From Ustilaginoidea virens (Eukaryota > Ascomycota > Sordariomycetes > Hypocreales > Clavicipitaceae), in NCBI RefSeq assembly GCF_000687475.1, contig NC_057318.1, positions 2,480,001-2,544,000 of the forward strand: a stretch of 64,000 nucleotides of DNA, in the 5' to 3' direction. Of the stretch, positions 8,818-19,895 are shown one piece after another (positions within the stretch are counted from its first letter, which is position 1; every line of letters begins with the position of its first letter). Below the pieces are notes generated by a model. It searched no databases, had not been told where the DNA came from, and worked only from the letters and a program-made list of their open reading frames with translations. The translations under genes and the position numbers were made by a program.

Positions 8818-11800
8818 TAGTACCAATCTTATATAAATCTTATACCTTTATTAATACCTTAATTGACTCGGGATATAACTGCTATAGCGCTATAAGCGAA
8901 AAAATAGTATAACAGTTAAGCCTCTAACCTATCTGCCTACTATAATATAGGGAAATCGGAATAGTAGTAGATATTTAAAGCCGTTTAGGAGAATATAAGG
9001 TAATATATTTCTTTATTACCTATATTATCTATATAGTAATTAATATCGACGGATAGCCATCTATAGTTATACTTTATATTATCTTAGGCCTTATATATAA
9101 TATTATCCTTAGGATGCTTTAGATAGAGCATTATAATATTATACTGTAGGCGAAGTATTACTAATTAAAGATTAGATTAATAAGTAGCCTTATCGTTAAA
9201 GAATCGACGAAAAGATAATAAGGTCTAATTGCGGTAAATATCTTTAGCTTAGTCTTCTATAGTATACTAAAGCGAGTGAAATACTTTAGGGATCGGTCGA
9301 TTTCCTTTATAGCGATAAGCTTATAGGAGATAATATATATCCTTTATATTATACTACTACCTTATTAAGTCTCTGCCTTACAATTATAAGAGCTGTAGGT
9401 ACTCCTAATAGAATTATAAGAATTCGCCGACTTCTTCGATAAGGAGAAGGCTTTTAGTCTCCCTTTATACTAGGGTATATTAGACTATTATATCTGATTT
9501 AAAAAAACTATAGATAGGAGCTAATTAGACTTACCTTAGGGCCTATTATATAATATACTATAAGACTAATTACTTAAGGTTTAGAGATAAATAACTAATT
9601 TACTAGATAAAGGATAAATCTAAGTAAGCTTTTTATTAGTAGTAGTATTAGTCCTACTAGCTAGGAAGGGGAATAGTGGGTGGCGGTTTTATATCGACTA
9701 TTAGGCCCTTAATAAGGTTATAATCTAAAACTAATACCCCCTCCCTTTAACTAAGGAGACCTTATAATCCCTCTCCTAAGCGAAATAGTTTACTAAAGTT
9801 AATATACACATAGCGTTCTATAAGATATATATTGCAGAAGGTAATAAATATTTAACTGTATTCTATATATAATTTAGACTATTTAAATAGCTTATTACGC
9901 TATTTAGTCTAATTAGGGCCCCTATAACCTTTTAAAAATATATTAATAGGGCCTTAGGGAATATACTAAGAGACTTTATAATTGCCTACCTTAATAATAT
10001 TTTAATCTATACTAAGGGATTAAGGGCGGACTATATAGGGCATATTAAGGAAGTCCTTCGACGATTATAAAAGGCCGGCTTAAATTTAGATCTTAATAAA
10101 TACGACTTTATAGTAAAAGAAGTCTAATACCTAGGATATATTATAATGGCTGGAAAGGAAATCTATTTAGACCCTAAAAAGATTAAAGCTATTTAGAACT
10201 AAAAAGCACCTATAAAATTAAAAGGCATTTATAGTTTCTTTAGTTTTGCTAATTTCTACTGCGATTTTATCCTAGACTTCTCCCGCTTTATCGACCCTTT
10301 AGTTAGGTTAATAAAAAAAGGGGTCCTATTCTAATAATTAGATGAAGAAGAAGCGGCATTCTAAGCGCTTAAGCAGTATTTTATATTATCTTTAGTTTTT
10401 GCCTAATAGGACCCTAATAAGGAGATAATCCTTAAGGTAAATAGCTCTAGTATAGCACTTAATAGCTATCTATTGTAGATCGGAGAAGATAGTATATTCT
10501 ACCCTATTATATACTATTCTGCTTGCTTATTAGATATAGAATAAAACTATATTATATACGATAAAGAACTCCTTATTATTATCTCTTGCTTTAAGGCGTA
10601 GTTAGTAGAACTCTATTTAATAGCCTCCCCCTTTATTATCCTTACCGACTATAAGAACCTAAAGTATTTCGCCTAGCTATGAGAAATATCCGAGCGATAA
10701 GCCTAATAGGCCGAAACTCTAGCGCTTTTTAACTTCTACCTTTAGTATAGGCCTAGGTTATAAGCCTAACGCCCTAATATGCTTTCTCGGTAGGAATAAG
10801 AGGCAGATAGGGTAAAGCTATAAATTAGCTAAATCCTAAAACTACTATCTATTTTAGCACTTAATATAGATAAGATAGAAAGCGAAAAGATACTAATTTC
10901 GGCCCTAAAGACTACCCTACCCCGCGGTTTATATATTTTTACCGACTCCTATCTCTAAACTATTTAGGACCGAGTAATATCTAAAGATAATATATATCGG
11001 GCCTAATAGATAGTAATTATAAATAAGGAACGATAATTTCTAATAGAAGTAGCAATATAAAAACAAATTACTAATTATACCCTAAATATATATAGTATAC
11101 TCTTTTACCGGGTATAGGTATAGCTCCTATCGTTTAAGCCCCTAATTACTATAGTAATCTAATATTATTATAATTTACCTATTATGGGCCACCTAAAGAA
11201 AAATACTACCTTTTAACTATTACGATAAGATTATTACTTCGATAATATATTATCTGAGGTAGTGAGATATATTTAGAATTGCTAATGCCGTAGGGTATAT
11301 AAGAGCCGTTAATTACACTAAGGCTTATTATAAGCGCTATTAATTATAGACCGCTTTTAGTTGTAGATATTAGTCGACTTTATAACTAACCTTCCTGCTT
11401 ATAATACATCCGACCCGCGATTCCTTATAGTAATAATAAACTACTTATTAAAATATATCTAGCTAGAAGCTATATACTTAATGAAAGTAGAAGATTATAT
11501 AGAGCGGTTCTAATAGTACTAATAGCGCTTTTATAGTTTTCCTAAGGAGATTATTAGTAATTAAAGTTCGGATTAGGTAAGCTAATTTTAGTCTATATTT
11601 TATAAATTAGCTAGGATTAAGCAACTTCTTTCTATAGTATACTATCCCTAAACCGATAGCGGTATAGAGCGAATAAACTAAGAGGTATAAGCGGTCCTCT
11701 ATATTATAGTTTCTTTTAATTAGTATAATTAGCTAAACTATCTTATGGTATATTAACTTACGTTAAATAACCAGATATTATCTATTACCGGGTTTAGCTT

Positions 11801-12470
11801 AAACCGGCTGCTTAATAGGTTTAATATTCCGATTATTGCCCTGCCCCTAAAGGTAACCCTAAGCTTAACTATCCCGAAGGGGTATATAGCTCTCTTTTTT
11901 AGTAACCTTAAAGAAAGATAGGAATTAGCCTAGGCTGCTATTGCCTTTGCATAGTAATAATAGTAAGATACTACTAACCGTTTATAATGCCCGGCCGAAT
12001 ACTTTTAGATTAGCGATTAGGTATAATTAAACCTCCGGAATATTAAAACGAACCGCCTATATAAAAAGCTTAATTAGATCTCTACTAAATATACTATTAT
12101 TACTATCTTATTACCGCTTAATATCTAGCTTAATATCCTATAGGGCATTTATCTAGTTTTCTATATTAATCTAATCGAATAGGCTACTTCTAATCTACTA
12201 TTTAATTAGGTAATAACTAATATATAATTTAAGCCCCTATTTATCCTCCCCTAAGACTCTATAAACCTATACGAAGAATATAAGGTTAAAAAGATATTTA
12301 TAGCGAAGAATATATAAGGTCAAAGATAGAAATATAATATACTTATAAAGTAGAAAGGATATAATTTACTAATATAAGAACCCTTAGAAAACTTTAAAGA
12401 TACTACTATATAGAAAATATTTAAGGCTAAATAGGGGGATATTAGGACTTATAATAGGCCTAGCTGGGTC
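8818..12470 (+). pseudogene. Gypsy A pol (protease-RT-RNase H-integrase-chromodomain), broken
   Basis: Protease is recognised by LIDSGYN with the active DSG at 8865-8873. RT spans roughly 9480-10130; its YxDD box reads YLNN at 9987-9998, both Asp codons having become Asn. RNase H lies near 10320-10760 and includes LTDYKNLKYFA. Integrase has its zinc-binding region near 11180-11330 (NCQCRRVYKSR) and its core from VDFITNLP near 11365. A chromodomain at about 12262-12440 reads EYKVKKIFIAKN, then YNILIKQKGY and EPLENFKD, which would target heterochromatin-type histone marks. Stops at Gln and Trp positions occur throughout. The domain order is that of a chromovirus. Confidence 0.9.
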
Positions 12471-12599
12471 CCGAAATAGGGTCTATTAGACCGGTAAATA
12501 ATGCCGAATGCCTACTACTATAAAAAATAAAATAAAATAATAAAAATACGTCTAAAAAAAAAAATATATAATATAATAAACTAAACTGGGGCTAATATA

Positions 12600-14300
12600 G
12601 GCTTAACCTTAATACGCCCCTTTTTAAAGCTACTTTCTATCTCCTTAAGCCTCCTCTTATTCCTATAGCAGCATATAGGCCGGTAGTAATAGGGGTCCTT
12701 ACGGGATAAAGCGTATATATAGGCTATATATTAGACGGGGATAATTCCCTATATATCTACAATATAATAGAGTCTATAGGATACTATAAGGCGAATATAG
12801 TAGGGGCGCACTAAGAGATAATAAGACCCCTTAATAAGATAGGGCTAGATAATATAATATCTATAGCGGCAGCTATAATAAAGATAGTAAGGGCATAAGG
12901 GGCTATAGAGCGGGGTCTACCTACTACTATAGGGGTTATACTAAATAACCTTATGCTAGCGGCGGCAGAGCCTCTATGTAATACTAGCCGCCTTAATTGT
13001 ATAATAGTTCCCCCTTTATATAATACGCAGGGAGGGCGGGCCGAGATAGGGGCAAAGGCAGTTAGGGATATTAAGCTTTAACCTAATACTACTCTATCCT
13101 AGTATAATATTCCCAGGCTTCTATTTATATCTCCCTTATAATATTTAGAATAGGAGTAAGATCTATAATAGACCTAGCCTAGCACCATAAAGGCGTTAAT
13201 ACTGTAAATACAGCAGAAATTATACTAGTAGTATCTTTTAGCCTAAACGCTAAATGCGGGGCGCTAGGGGCTACCTACTCGGCAGTAAAAGTGCGATACT
13301 ATTAATTATTTAAAGCCCGAAACTTAGGGATAAGGATAGCGGTATATGCTTTCTATATATCCGTCTTAAGACGAGCAGGCTCTATAATAGCCCTCCCCTC
13401 TTTTACTACTTTAATCTAGCTATATAAGATATATTATAGTATAGGGTTCCCCGCGAGACGCTAATTAAGCTATATGCAAGATGTATAAGAATTAGTATAG
13501 CTTTTATACCCTTTAGCTCTCCCGTAATACTTATATATAGGCAACTCTCCGGTCGATTATATATACTTAGTGCATTTATCGTATAGAAACTCTTTATCCT
13601 TTATATACTAATACTCTTTATCTAAAGAGTCCCCCTTTAGAAGATAATCGCTAATAGTATAGTATAGCTTCTAGGGACGAATAGGGCTCGACCTCTCCCT
13701 AATAGGGGTATTTCTAGCGGCAGACGAGGATATATTTAGGCTCCGAATAGGGTCAGTACGAGATACTCGCGATAGCGGTAAAGACTTAAGACTTACTAAT
13801 AGGCTTTATAATAGGCTAGACCGGGTCTTACTATAAAAGGAGTTAGCAGCTAATTGCAATAGAGATAGAATTTAGTAAAGAATACTAATATAAGCGGGAT
13901 AGAAATAATGCTTTAACCGATTAGCATACAATATAGGCTTAATATAGGATAAAACTTATGATGATAGGGACCTTTAATGCTTATTAATAGCCTTAATAAG
14001 AAGAAAGGAAGAAAAAAAAAAGCCCCAATAAGGAAAAATAAAGACTATAGGAAAATTTCCAGCCAATAGCTAGCAAAAATTTTTTTATAATATTCCTAGC
14101 TGCATTAGTTAACCTCTAGCTGGCAGCGCGATAACAAACTTCTACGCGCTTCTACTATACTATTCCCAATTAATAACTATACAACTCTTATTAATTATAT
14201 AGCTATATCCGCTACGGTTACAGATGAATCCTTCCTATACCTAGCAATTGGCCTATATACGGATTTGAGGATATCGCGATATAGTAATTAGCGATATAAT
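12600..14300 (+). pseudogene. Extra ORF3 region of gypsy A, unknown protein
   Basis: Between the chromodomain and the polypurine tract is about 1.9 kb that B and F lack. From about 13129 one frame stays aligned for more than 340 codons without an indel, and its stops are TAG or TAA only. It reads, for example, RIAVYAFYISVLRRAGSIIA near 13330-13400, and ends in a Lys-rich stretch (RRKEEKKKPQQGK) near 13990-14040. Element E carries a related frame on its own sense strand (compare YYQLFKARNLGIRIA with YYQLLKAQKEGERII). Conservation of amino-acid pattern between diverged copies argues for real coding. I recognise no domain. The part before 13129 is in a different or uncertain frame. Confidence 0.55.
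14045..14075 (+). promoter_or_regulatory. Conserved TAGCTAGC plus A/T palindrome downstream of ORF3
   Basis: ATAGCTAGCAAAAATTTTT here corresponds to near-identical sequence in C (about 18904-18922) and E (about 29994-30013, minus). B and F keep only the GAAAATTTTTCC-like part, just upstream of their polypurine tracts. The role is unknown; a conserved RNA or packaging element is one possibility. Confidence 0.45.
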
Positions 14301-14358
14301 TAGTCTTTAGCGGAGGATTGATTGATAACGGAAGGCGATTTTTCCGACTCTAAGGCAG

Positions 14359-14370
14359 AAAAGGGGGGTA
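14359..14370 (+). promoter_or_regulatory. Polypurine tract of gypsy A
   Basis: AGAAAAGGGGGGTA directly precedes the 3' LTR. It is the expected primer for plus-strand DNA synthesis, and equivalents precede the 3' LTRs of B, C, E and F. Confidence 0.85.
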
Positions 14371-14612
14371 TATTACGGGCTCGGGCTACGCCCGCGCTAT
14401 AATATGGCTAGGACTTGGGCTGCGCCCGCGATTAGCCTTAGGAGTATCGGCATGGGGTTACGAGGGCTCGCTAAGGACTTAGCCCGTACTATATATGGGT
14501 ATAAATAGGCTACTTAGAGGCCCCTATTCGGGCCCTCTCTCTTTCCTCCTTAGTCTATTTAATATATTCATTCGACGCCTATTCGTAGTAGCCCTAGGGC
14601 CAGTCCTTTATA
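14371..14612 (+). repeat. 3' LTR of gypsy A
   Basis: 242 bp, the same length as the 5' LTR. It starts TATTACGG (TGTCACGG after RIP) and ends TTTATA, followed by the TTATT duplication. Both GC-rich hairpin motifs are kept. Confidence 0.92.
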
Positions 14613-14617
14613 TTATT

Positions 14618-15927
14618 ATCTTTATCCTATCTCCCCTTTATAGCCTCCCCCCCCTTTTTTTAAGCTAAAAGTATCTTTAGGGAAATAATAATATCTTTTT
14701 ATACTTAAGCCTATCGCTCTAAAGCCTCTACCTTTTGCTCCTTAAGGTCTAATATCTCTTAGGTCGCCCTAAAAGCGCTAAGGCCCCTTATTACTGCTAC
14801 CGCTACTACTGCTGCCCGGCTATATCTCTAAGAAGTAGATGCCTATTTAGCCCTCTACTAAAAGGCCTTATAGTTATCTACCTAGAAATAAAGATCATTA
14901 GCTAGTGCCCTATATTATATACGAATTAAAAATATACTTTTACCCCCCTAGCTACTATCTCTTACGCTATAAGGAGTTCTTATACTAAGACCTAATTCTT
15001 AGGGGTCTACTCTAGTAGTATATAAGTCTTACCCGCTAAGGTATATAGGTAGTATACCGCACCAGTCCCTACTTATATTAGCCTCGCCTAAGAGCAGGTA
15101 TAACCCGGCCTATACCTGATTAGCTATAGTACTAATACTTAGGATCTTCTAAGCGTATTAAATATAGCTTATAAGGCTAAGCGTATAATTCTCTAGGCTA
15201 TTATACAAGGGTTAGCTGCGGTTCTACTATATATAAGACCTGTACTTACCCTTTTATTAAGCATCGCTAACCGCTTAGGCATCTTATTCTCGTTATTATT
15301 ATTTTTATAGCTATTGCTATTACTATTATTATTATTACTGCTGCTACTGCTGTTCTACTAATAGGGTTAGTATTGGCCCTATACTATAATAGAGGGGTTA
15401 TTATATACCTTAAAATTAGCGCTATAGAGGAAAAAAAGAAAAGAAGAAAAGGCATTAGGTCGGGGGAATCGCTAACCTATATACTAATATAGTGCCTAAG
15501 GCTACCCGCTTCTATCCTTAACTTTAGCTTACTTTTGCTTATGCACTATAGACTAATACGCTTAAGATACACCTAGGCCCTTATAAGCACGCGCCTGGCG
15601 AGAATACTATTAACCCTACCCCTTTAACCTTACCTCTTTTTTAATTTATACCCGAAAGAATCTTAACCCGGGCCTAATACTCCCGGAATTTTTATTCACA
15701 CTCTTCCTAAGTAATACCGCTAGATATAGTCTTAAGCGGTTGTATACCCTACTCTCTTATGCACTAGATACCTATCGCTTTTGCCGCGGGGCGATATATA
15801 ATAGCAACTATAAACGTAGGAAGGGTTTTCCTCCCGGCCACTAGGTTTTTCCTTTCCGATTTATCCTATAGAAGTACTAAATAGGTTGTTTAGGTCTAAA
15901 TAGCCTCTAGAGTAATATAATAATAAT
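14618..15927 (+). other. LINE-1a 3' region, second part
   Basis: A 1.3 kb stretch shared by all three LINE-1 copies (54500-55878 in LINE-1b, and 19896-21450 in reverse in LINE-1c), ending in TAA/ATA units. It contains a microsatellite of TTA/TTG/CTG units near 15295-15360. No sense gene is supported. On the minus strand a long frame interrupted only by TAG/TAA/TGA can be followed, but it may be a chance frame (see findings). Confidence 0.6.
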
Positions 15928-15942
15928 AATAGATCTTCCTAT

Positions 15943-17035
15943 ATTTAATACATCCGATCTACAATTCCTTATAGTTATTACTAATCGCCTATTAAAGCAT
16001 ATCTAGCTTAAGGTAATATATTCTATAAAAGCAGAAGACTATATAAAATAGCTCTAATAGTACTAATAGTATTTCTATAGGTTCCCTAAAGAAATTATTA
16101 GCGACTAAAGGTTTAATTAGGTAGGATAATTTTAGACTATACTTTACAATTTAATTAAGACTAAATAACTCCTTTCGACTATATATTACCCCTAAACTAA
16201 TAGTAGTATAAAATAGATAAACTAAAAGGTCTAAGCTATCTTATATATTATAGTCTCTTTCGACCAATATAACTAGCTAAAACACCTTATAGTATACTAA
16301 TTAGCATTAAATAACCGGATATTATTAGTAACTAATTTTAGTCCTAATCGGCTCTTTAATAGATTTAATATTCTAATAGTTATATTGCCTCTAGATATAA
16401 TATTGAGTTTAATAACCCTAAAAGGGTAGGCCATTCTATTCTTAGCTACCCTTTATAAGAGATAGGAAGTAGCCTAGGCTGCTATCGCCTTTATATAATA
16501 GTAGTAGTAAGATATAATTAACCGTTTGCACTATCTAGCGGAATATTTTTAAATCGGGGATTAGGTATAGCTTACCTTATATAATATTAAAATAAACCGG
16601 CCTTATAAGAAGCTCGATTAAATCTTAGTAAAATATATAGTTATAGTTATATTATCTCCGCTTAATATTCGATTCGATATCCTATAGGGTATTTACCTAG
16701 TTTTCTATATTAATTTAATTGAATAAGCGGCGTTTAACCTATTATTAAGTTAAAAGGTAATTAATATATAACCTAATCCCCTATTTATACTACCTTAGGA
16801 TTCTAATCGGCTATATAAAAAATATAAAGTAGAAGAGATTTTAGCTGTAAAAAATATTTAAGGTTAAGGGCAGAATTATAATATACTTATTAAATAGAAA
16901 AGATATAATTTACCTATATAGGAACCCCTAGAGAACTTCTTAAAGATAGTAGCATAAGAGGCATTTAAGGCTAAATAAGGGGATATTTAGATGCATAATA
17001 GACCTATACGGCCTTAGGATCGGATTTTAGACCTA
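15943..17035 (+). pseudogene. Gypsy C pol, right part (integrase core to chromodomain)
   Basis: This continues the integrase from position 768: NTSDLQFLIVITN, then YYPQTNSSIKQINQ near 16180-16225, where the family's catalytic Glu region is altered. The conserved linker IYLVFYINLIEQAAFN follows. A chromodomain lies at about 16812-16990 (YKKYKVEEILAVKN, YNILIKQKRY, EPLENF). Only TAA and TAG stops interrupt it. An A-rich run near 17060 follows. Confidence 0.88.
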
Positions 17036-17249
17036 TAATCTTAATATCGTCTAATAATATAAAAAAAAAAAACTAATCCTTTTCTTTTTTAGTAAAATAA
17101 TCTAATAAATTTTAATATTTATCTTTTATTTCTTAGTAACTCTAGCCCTATTCCTATATTTTTTAATTCTTATTACCCCTATTACCTTTACCTTTATTAG
17201 CATTCTCCTACCCCCCTATAGGATTTAATAGGAGGGCATATAAGGGAAG

Positions 17250-18960
17250 GGGGGGGATTATAAGATAGTAAGGCAAAAAACGCAGTAGCGGCATTAGCAG
17301 TCTAGTTAGCGGATACTAACTAGGCATAATATAGCTTAGATACCTATAATAGGGCGTAATAGGTCCGGAGGGATATACTTATAATACCGGGCTAATAGTA
17401 ATAGAACTAGCCTTAGCTTATAGCACGATTATCAGTATAAGGGCCTAAGGCGAGGCTATACCGGCATATAGGGAGGACGCTAACTAAGGGGAAGCAGGCA
17501 AAGTATAGGGCGCAGGCATAATAGGAGTGACCTAATATATAAAGCTAGTTATTGCTTCTACTATAATCTGCATATTTTATTATTACTCCGCAAGTAGTTA
17601 TATAATAGGCGCTATAGAGTTGCCGCCAGCCTATAGGGACCTAATTATCGAGGCAGAGGGAATAATAATCGTTATAGGCATAATAGGAGTTAACCTACTA
17701 ATATTAGCAGCTAAGGCATATGCAAAAAGGGCCATTATAATATACTCTCGCGCTATAGCCTATAGTTTATCCTATTAACGATATAGCGTATTAAACTTAA
17801 GGTAAAGATAGGCCTTTCGGCCTAGGATATCTCCTACCTTTAGATAAGCAGTCTCCTTAATACTTTATTTTTTTTATACTATATAGACGATACGCTTTAT
17901 TACCTGCTGTAGTTAGGGATTTATCGATATTATATACTCGCACTAAATATATATCTTATATTTCTAATAGTATTAAATATAAGCCTAGGAGCGACTAGAC
18001 TATATGCAGACGATATATTCTCTAATATCTATAGTATATTATGTATAGGCGATATAGGTATATTCTACCTCTTTAATATTATCGGTATTTAATTCCTTAG
18101 AATCCCCCTAAACGAAGAACTCTCCTATAGTACGCTTTTTTTGTAACTACTAATATAACGATCTAATAGTAGGCAAGGGCGGTATTTTCCTAGTATATAA
18201 AGGTATCTAGGGTATAATTATAAATAAGGAGGGAGCTAATAGTACTCTTAATAGGGTCTTAGGGGTAATAGCTATTAATAAAGAAGCTTTTATTAGTATT
18301 ACCCCTATCGATAATAGGACTCTTATATAAAAAGGGGCAGAAAAACGCAAAAAAGACGATAGGGCCCCTATATTAGGCAATAAAGGCTCTACTAAACTCT
18401 CGTTATTATCGGAAATAATAATAAGCTTAAAGCTAGGGGGGGAAATACACAATTATCCTAAAAAGGGTATAAATTATAACAGCTATAATAGCGTTTCTAG
18501 CTGAGAACCTCCTCTATATTTAGCACTTTTAGGGTCTTTAGTAGATACTTAGGATAGACCCAATAGGGTTATAGGAGGGTCTTAGGCAATAGGTATATTC
18601 CTATCTATTAGTCCTCCGGACGATATAGCAATAAATCTAATATAATAGCAAACAGGGGGGAACCTAAATACCTATTAGTACCGGACGATTTACTATATAG
18701 ACCTAATACAAATAATCTAGGAACTTTCGATAGCGCAACTTTATTAGTAAAGATGATTCTTATAATAGTAGTAATACTATAGATTTATTACTAGGAATAA
18801 TGGCCTTAATAATAGTAAATATAGGGATAGAGAGAGGGAGAAAAAAGTGTAAAAAAGAAGTAGATAAAAGAAGAAGCCTTAATATAAATAGATTCCTAAC
18901 CGATAGCTAGCGATAAATTTTTTCTACTCTGCAATAGCTATAATACGATTCCTTCTAGCT
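17250..18960 (+). pseudogene. Extra ORF3 region of gypsy C, unknown protein
   Basis: This occupies the same place as ORF3 in A, between chromodomain and LTR. An early frame near 17265-17530 is Gln-rich (AVAALAVQLADTNQAQYSL). From 17751 one frame continues for 387 codons to about 18911 without an indel, with only TAG/TAA stops, and ends in a Lys/Glu-rich stretch near 18850-18890. In the overlap around 17740-17900 a second frame is equally readable, so the exact course is unclear. The sequence differs greatly from ORF3 of A and E; only the basic tail and following motif look shared. The minus-strand ORF at 18207-18452 is judged a shadow. Confidence 0.45.
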
Positions 18961-19200
18961 AATAGTACTATAACCGGCTTCGATAAGATTCCATTATATC
19001 TGCCTAAAGCATACTGACTCTAGCCCCTACTATATTTATATTAGTCATATATTAGCATATCTATGCGCCCCATTAATATCCTATATATCTAATTAAGGTT
19101 ATTCTCGAGGGCTTTAAAAGGTTTTAATTAGGGGGCGATATATAAAGGGGATAACTTTAGATTGTTTATTCTTCCGATTCTAAGGAGGAGGAGGGGAGTA

Positions 19201-19444
19201 TATTATAGGCTCGGGCTATACCCGCGCTATAATATGGCTAGGACTCGGGCTGCGCCTGCGTCTAGCCTAAGAAGGGTAATAGACAGAGTTACGGGACTAT
19301 ACTAGAACTCCGATATACATTATAATCGGGATATAAATAGACTAGATAGAAGGTTCCTATTTGGATCCTTTTCCTTCCTTTTTAGTCTATTTAATATATA
19401 TTATTAACGCCTATTCGCAGCCGCCCTAGGGCCAATCCTTTATA
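19201..19444 (+). repeat. 3' LTR of gypsy C
   Basis: 244 bp, from TATTATAGGC to TTTATA, preceded by a GGAGGAGGAGGGGAGTA polypurine tract. It is more mutated than the LTRs of A. The next five bases, AAGGG, are the presumptive target duplication; its partner lies outside the window. Confidence 0.88.
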
Positions 19445-19895
19445 AAGGGCTACTTTTAGTATATCCTCTATTATATTTAAATCTATAGCCGGTTAGTCCC
19501 TTATTAGGTCTAATCGGTCTTTTATTAGGTCTTATTAGTCTTCTATTAAGTCTACCTCTAAAGTAGAGATAGATAGCAGCTAAAAGACTTAGCTAAATCT
19601 TAAAGCTATACTATTTGCTTTTTACTTCTATTACGAAAAGGCATTAAGGCATTAGGCTTATAAGCTAGGCTGGTATTAAAAATAGAAGTTAAAAAGGGCT
19701 AGGATCTTAGCTTATTACGCTTAATATTTTAATATCTCTTTTAGTCGAGTAAAATACTTAAGGTTCTTATAGTTTATAAGGATTATAAATAGAGTAGTAA
19801 TAGAATAGAGTTTAGCTAATTACGCCTTAAGGCATAAGATAATAATAAATAGCTCTTTATTATAAATAGTATAGTTTTATTTAGCTTTTAAAAGC
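19445..19895 (-). mobile_element. Gypsy remnant G (RNase H region), minus strand
   Basis: This segment matches, on the same strand, the RNase H portion of element F around 39415-39850, so it is a minus-strand gypsy pol fragment. Its left continuation was displaced by gypsy C, and it is cut at 19896 by the tail of LINE-1c. It is therefore the oldest layer visible here. It is too damaged for a gene call beyond RNase H homology. Confidence 0.8.

Larger units (their letters stand above)
6128..8820 (+). pseudogene. Gypsy A gag, broken by RIP and by an insertion
   Basis: Gag would form the virus-like particle. The start codon is ATA at 6128 where element D has ATG (46266), a RIP-type change. The frame runs to 6638, is interrupted by the 6639-8074 insertion, and resumes at 8075 with YNIIRFFKYLQYLFKDLY, as in D. 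A CCHC zinc-knuckle remnant (GLCLQYSSPKYQTF) lies near 8560-8605, with most Cys/His codons mutated to Tyr. The frame ends at TAG 8818-8820, immediately after the CCCTTTT heptamer. Collinearity with D and E supports the call. Confidence 0.8.
5844..14612 (+). mobile_element. Gypsy chromovirus A, complete LTR to LTR, with an internal insertion
   Basis: A full Ty3/gypsy element with matching 242-bp LTRs (5844-6085 and 14371-14612) and TTATT duplications. The order is LTR, self-primer site, gag, frameshift site, pol (protease, RT, RNase H, integrase, chromodomain), an extra ORF3 region, polypurine tract and LTR. A 1436-bp segment at 6639-8074 is inserted in gag. Without it the element is about 7.3 kb, the same as element E. 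It inserted in the 3' region of LINE-1a. RIP damage is heavy in the interior but lighter in the LTRs. Confidence 0.93.
769..15927 (+). mobile_element. Tad-like LINE copy LINE-1a, split by gypsy A
   Basis: A non-LTR retrotransposon of the fungal Tad type, about 6.4 kb once gypsy A (5844-14612) is removed. It has a 5' leader starting with a TTTCGCCCGCACC box, an ORF1 with zinc knuckles, and an ORF2 with AP-type endonuclease and reverse transcriptase. A long 3' part continues at 14618-15927 and ends in ATA/TAA units. Copy LINE-1b (49462-55878) is collinear, and LINE-1c (19896-23042, minus) matches its 3' half. It inserted into the integrase of gypsy C. All reading frames are interrupted, so the copy is dead. 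Confidence 0.9.

Noticed and set aside
13129..14300. ORF3 of gypsy A as an envelope gene or a tyrosine recombinase (DUF3435-like)
   Set aside because: No signal peptide, clear membrane anchor or R-H-R-Y pattern can be seen, so neither name is justified.
18207..18452. Minus-strand 81-codon ORF in the ORF3 region of gypsy C
   Set aside because: It overlaps the sense frame that runs for 387 codons, and is hydrophobic in the way antisense frames of TA-rich sequence usually are.
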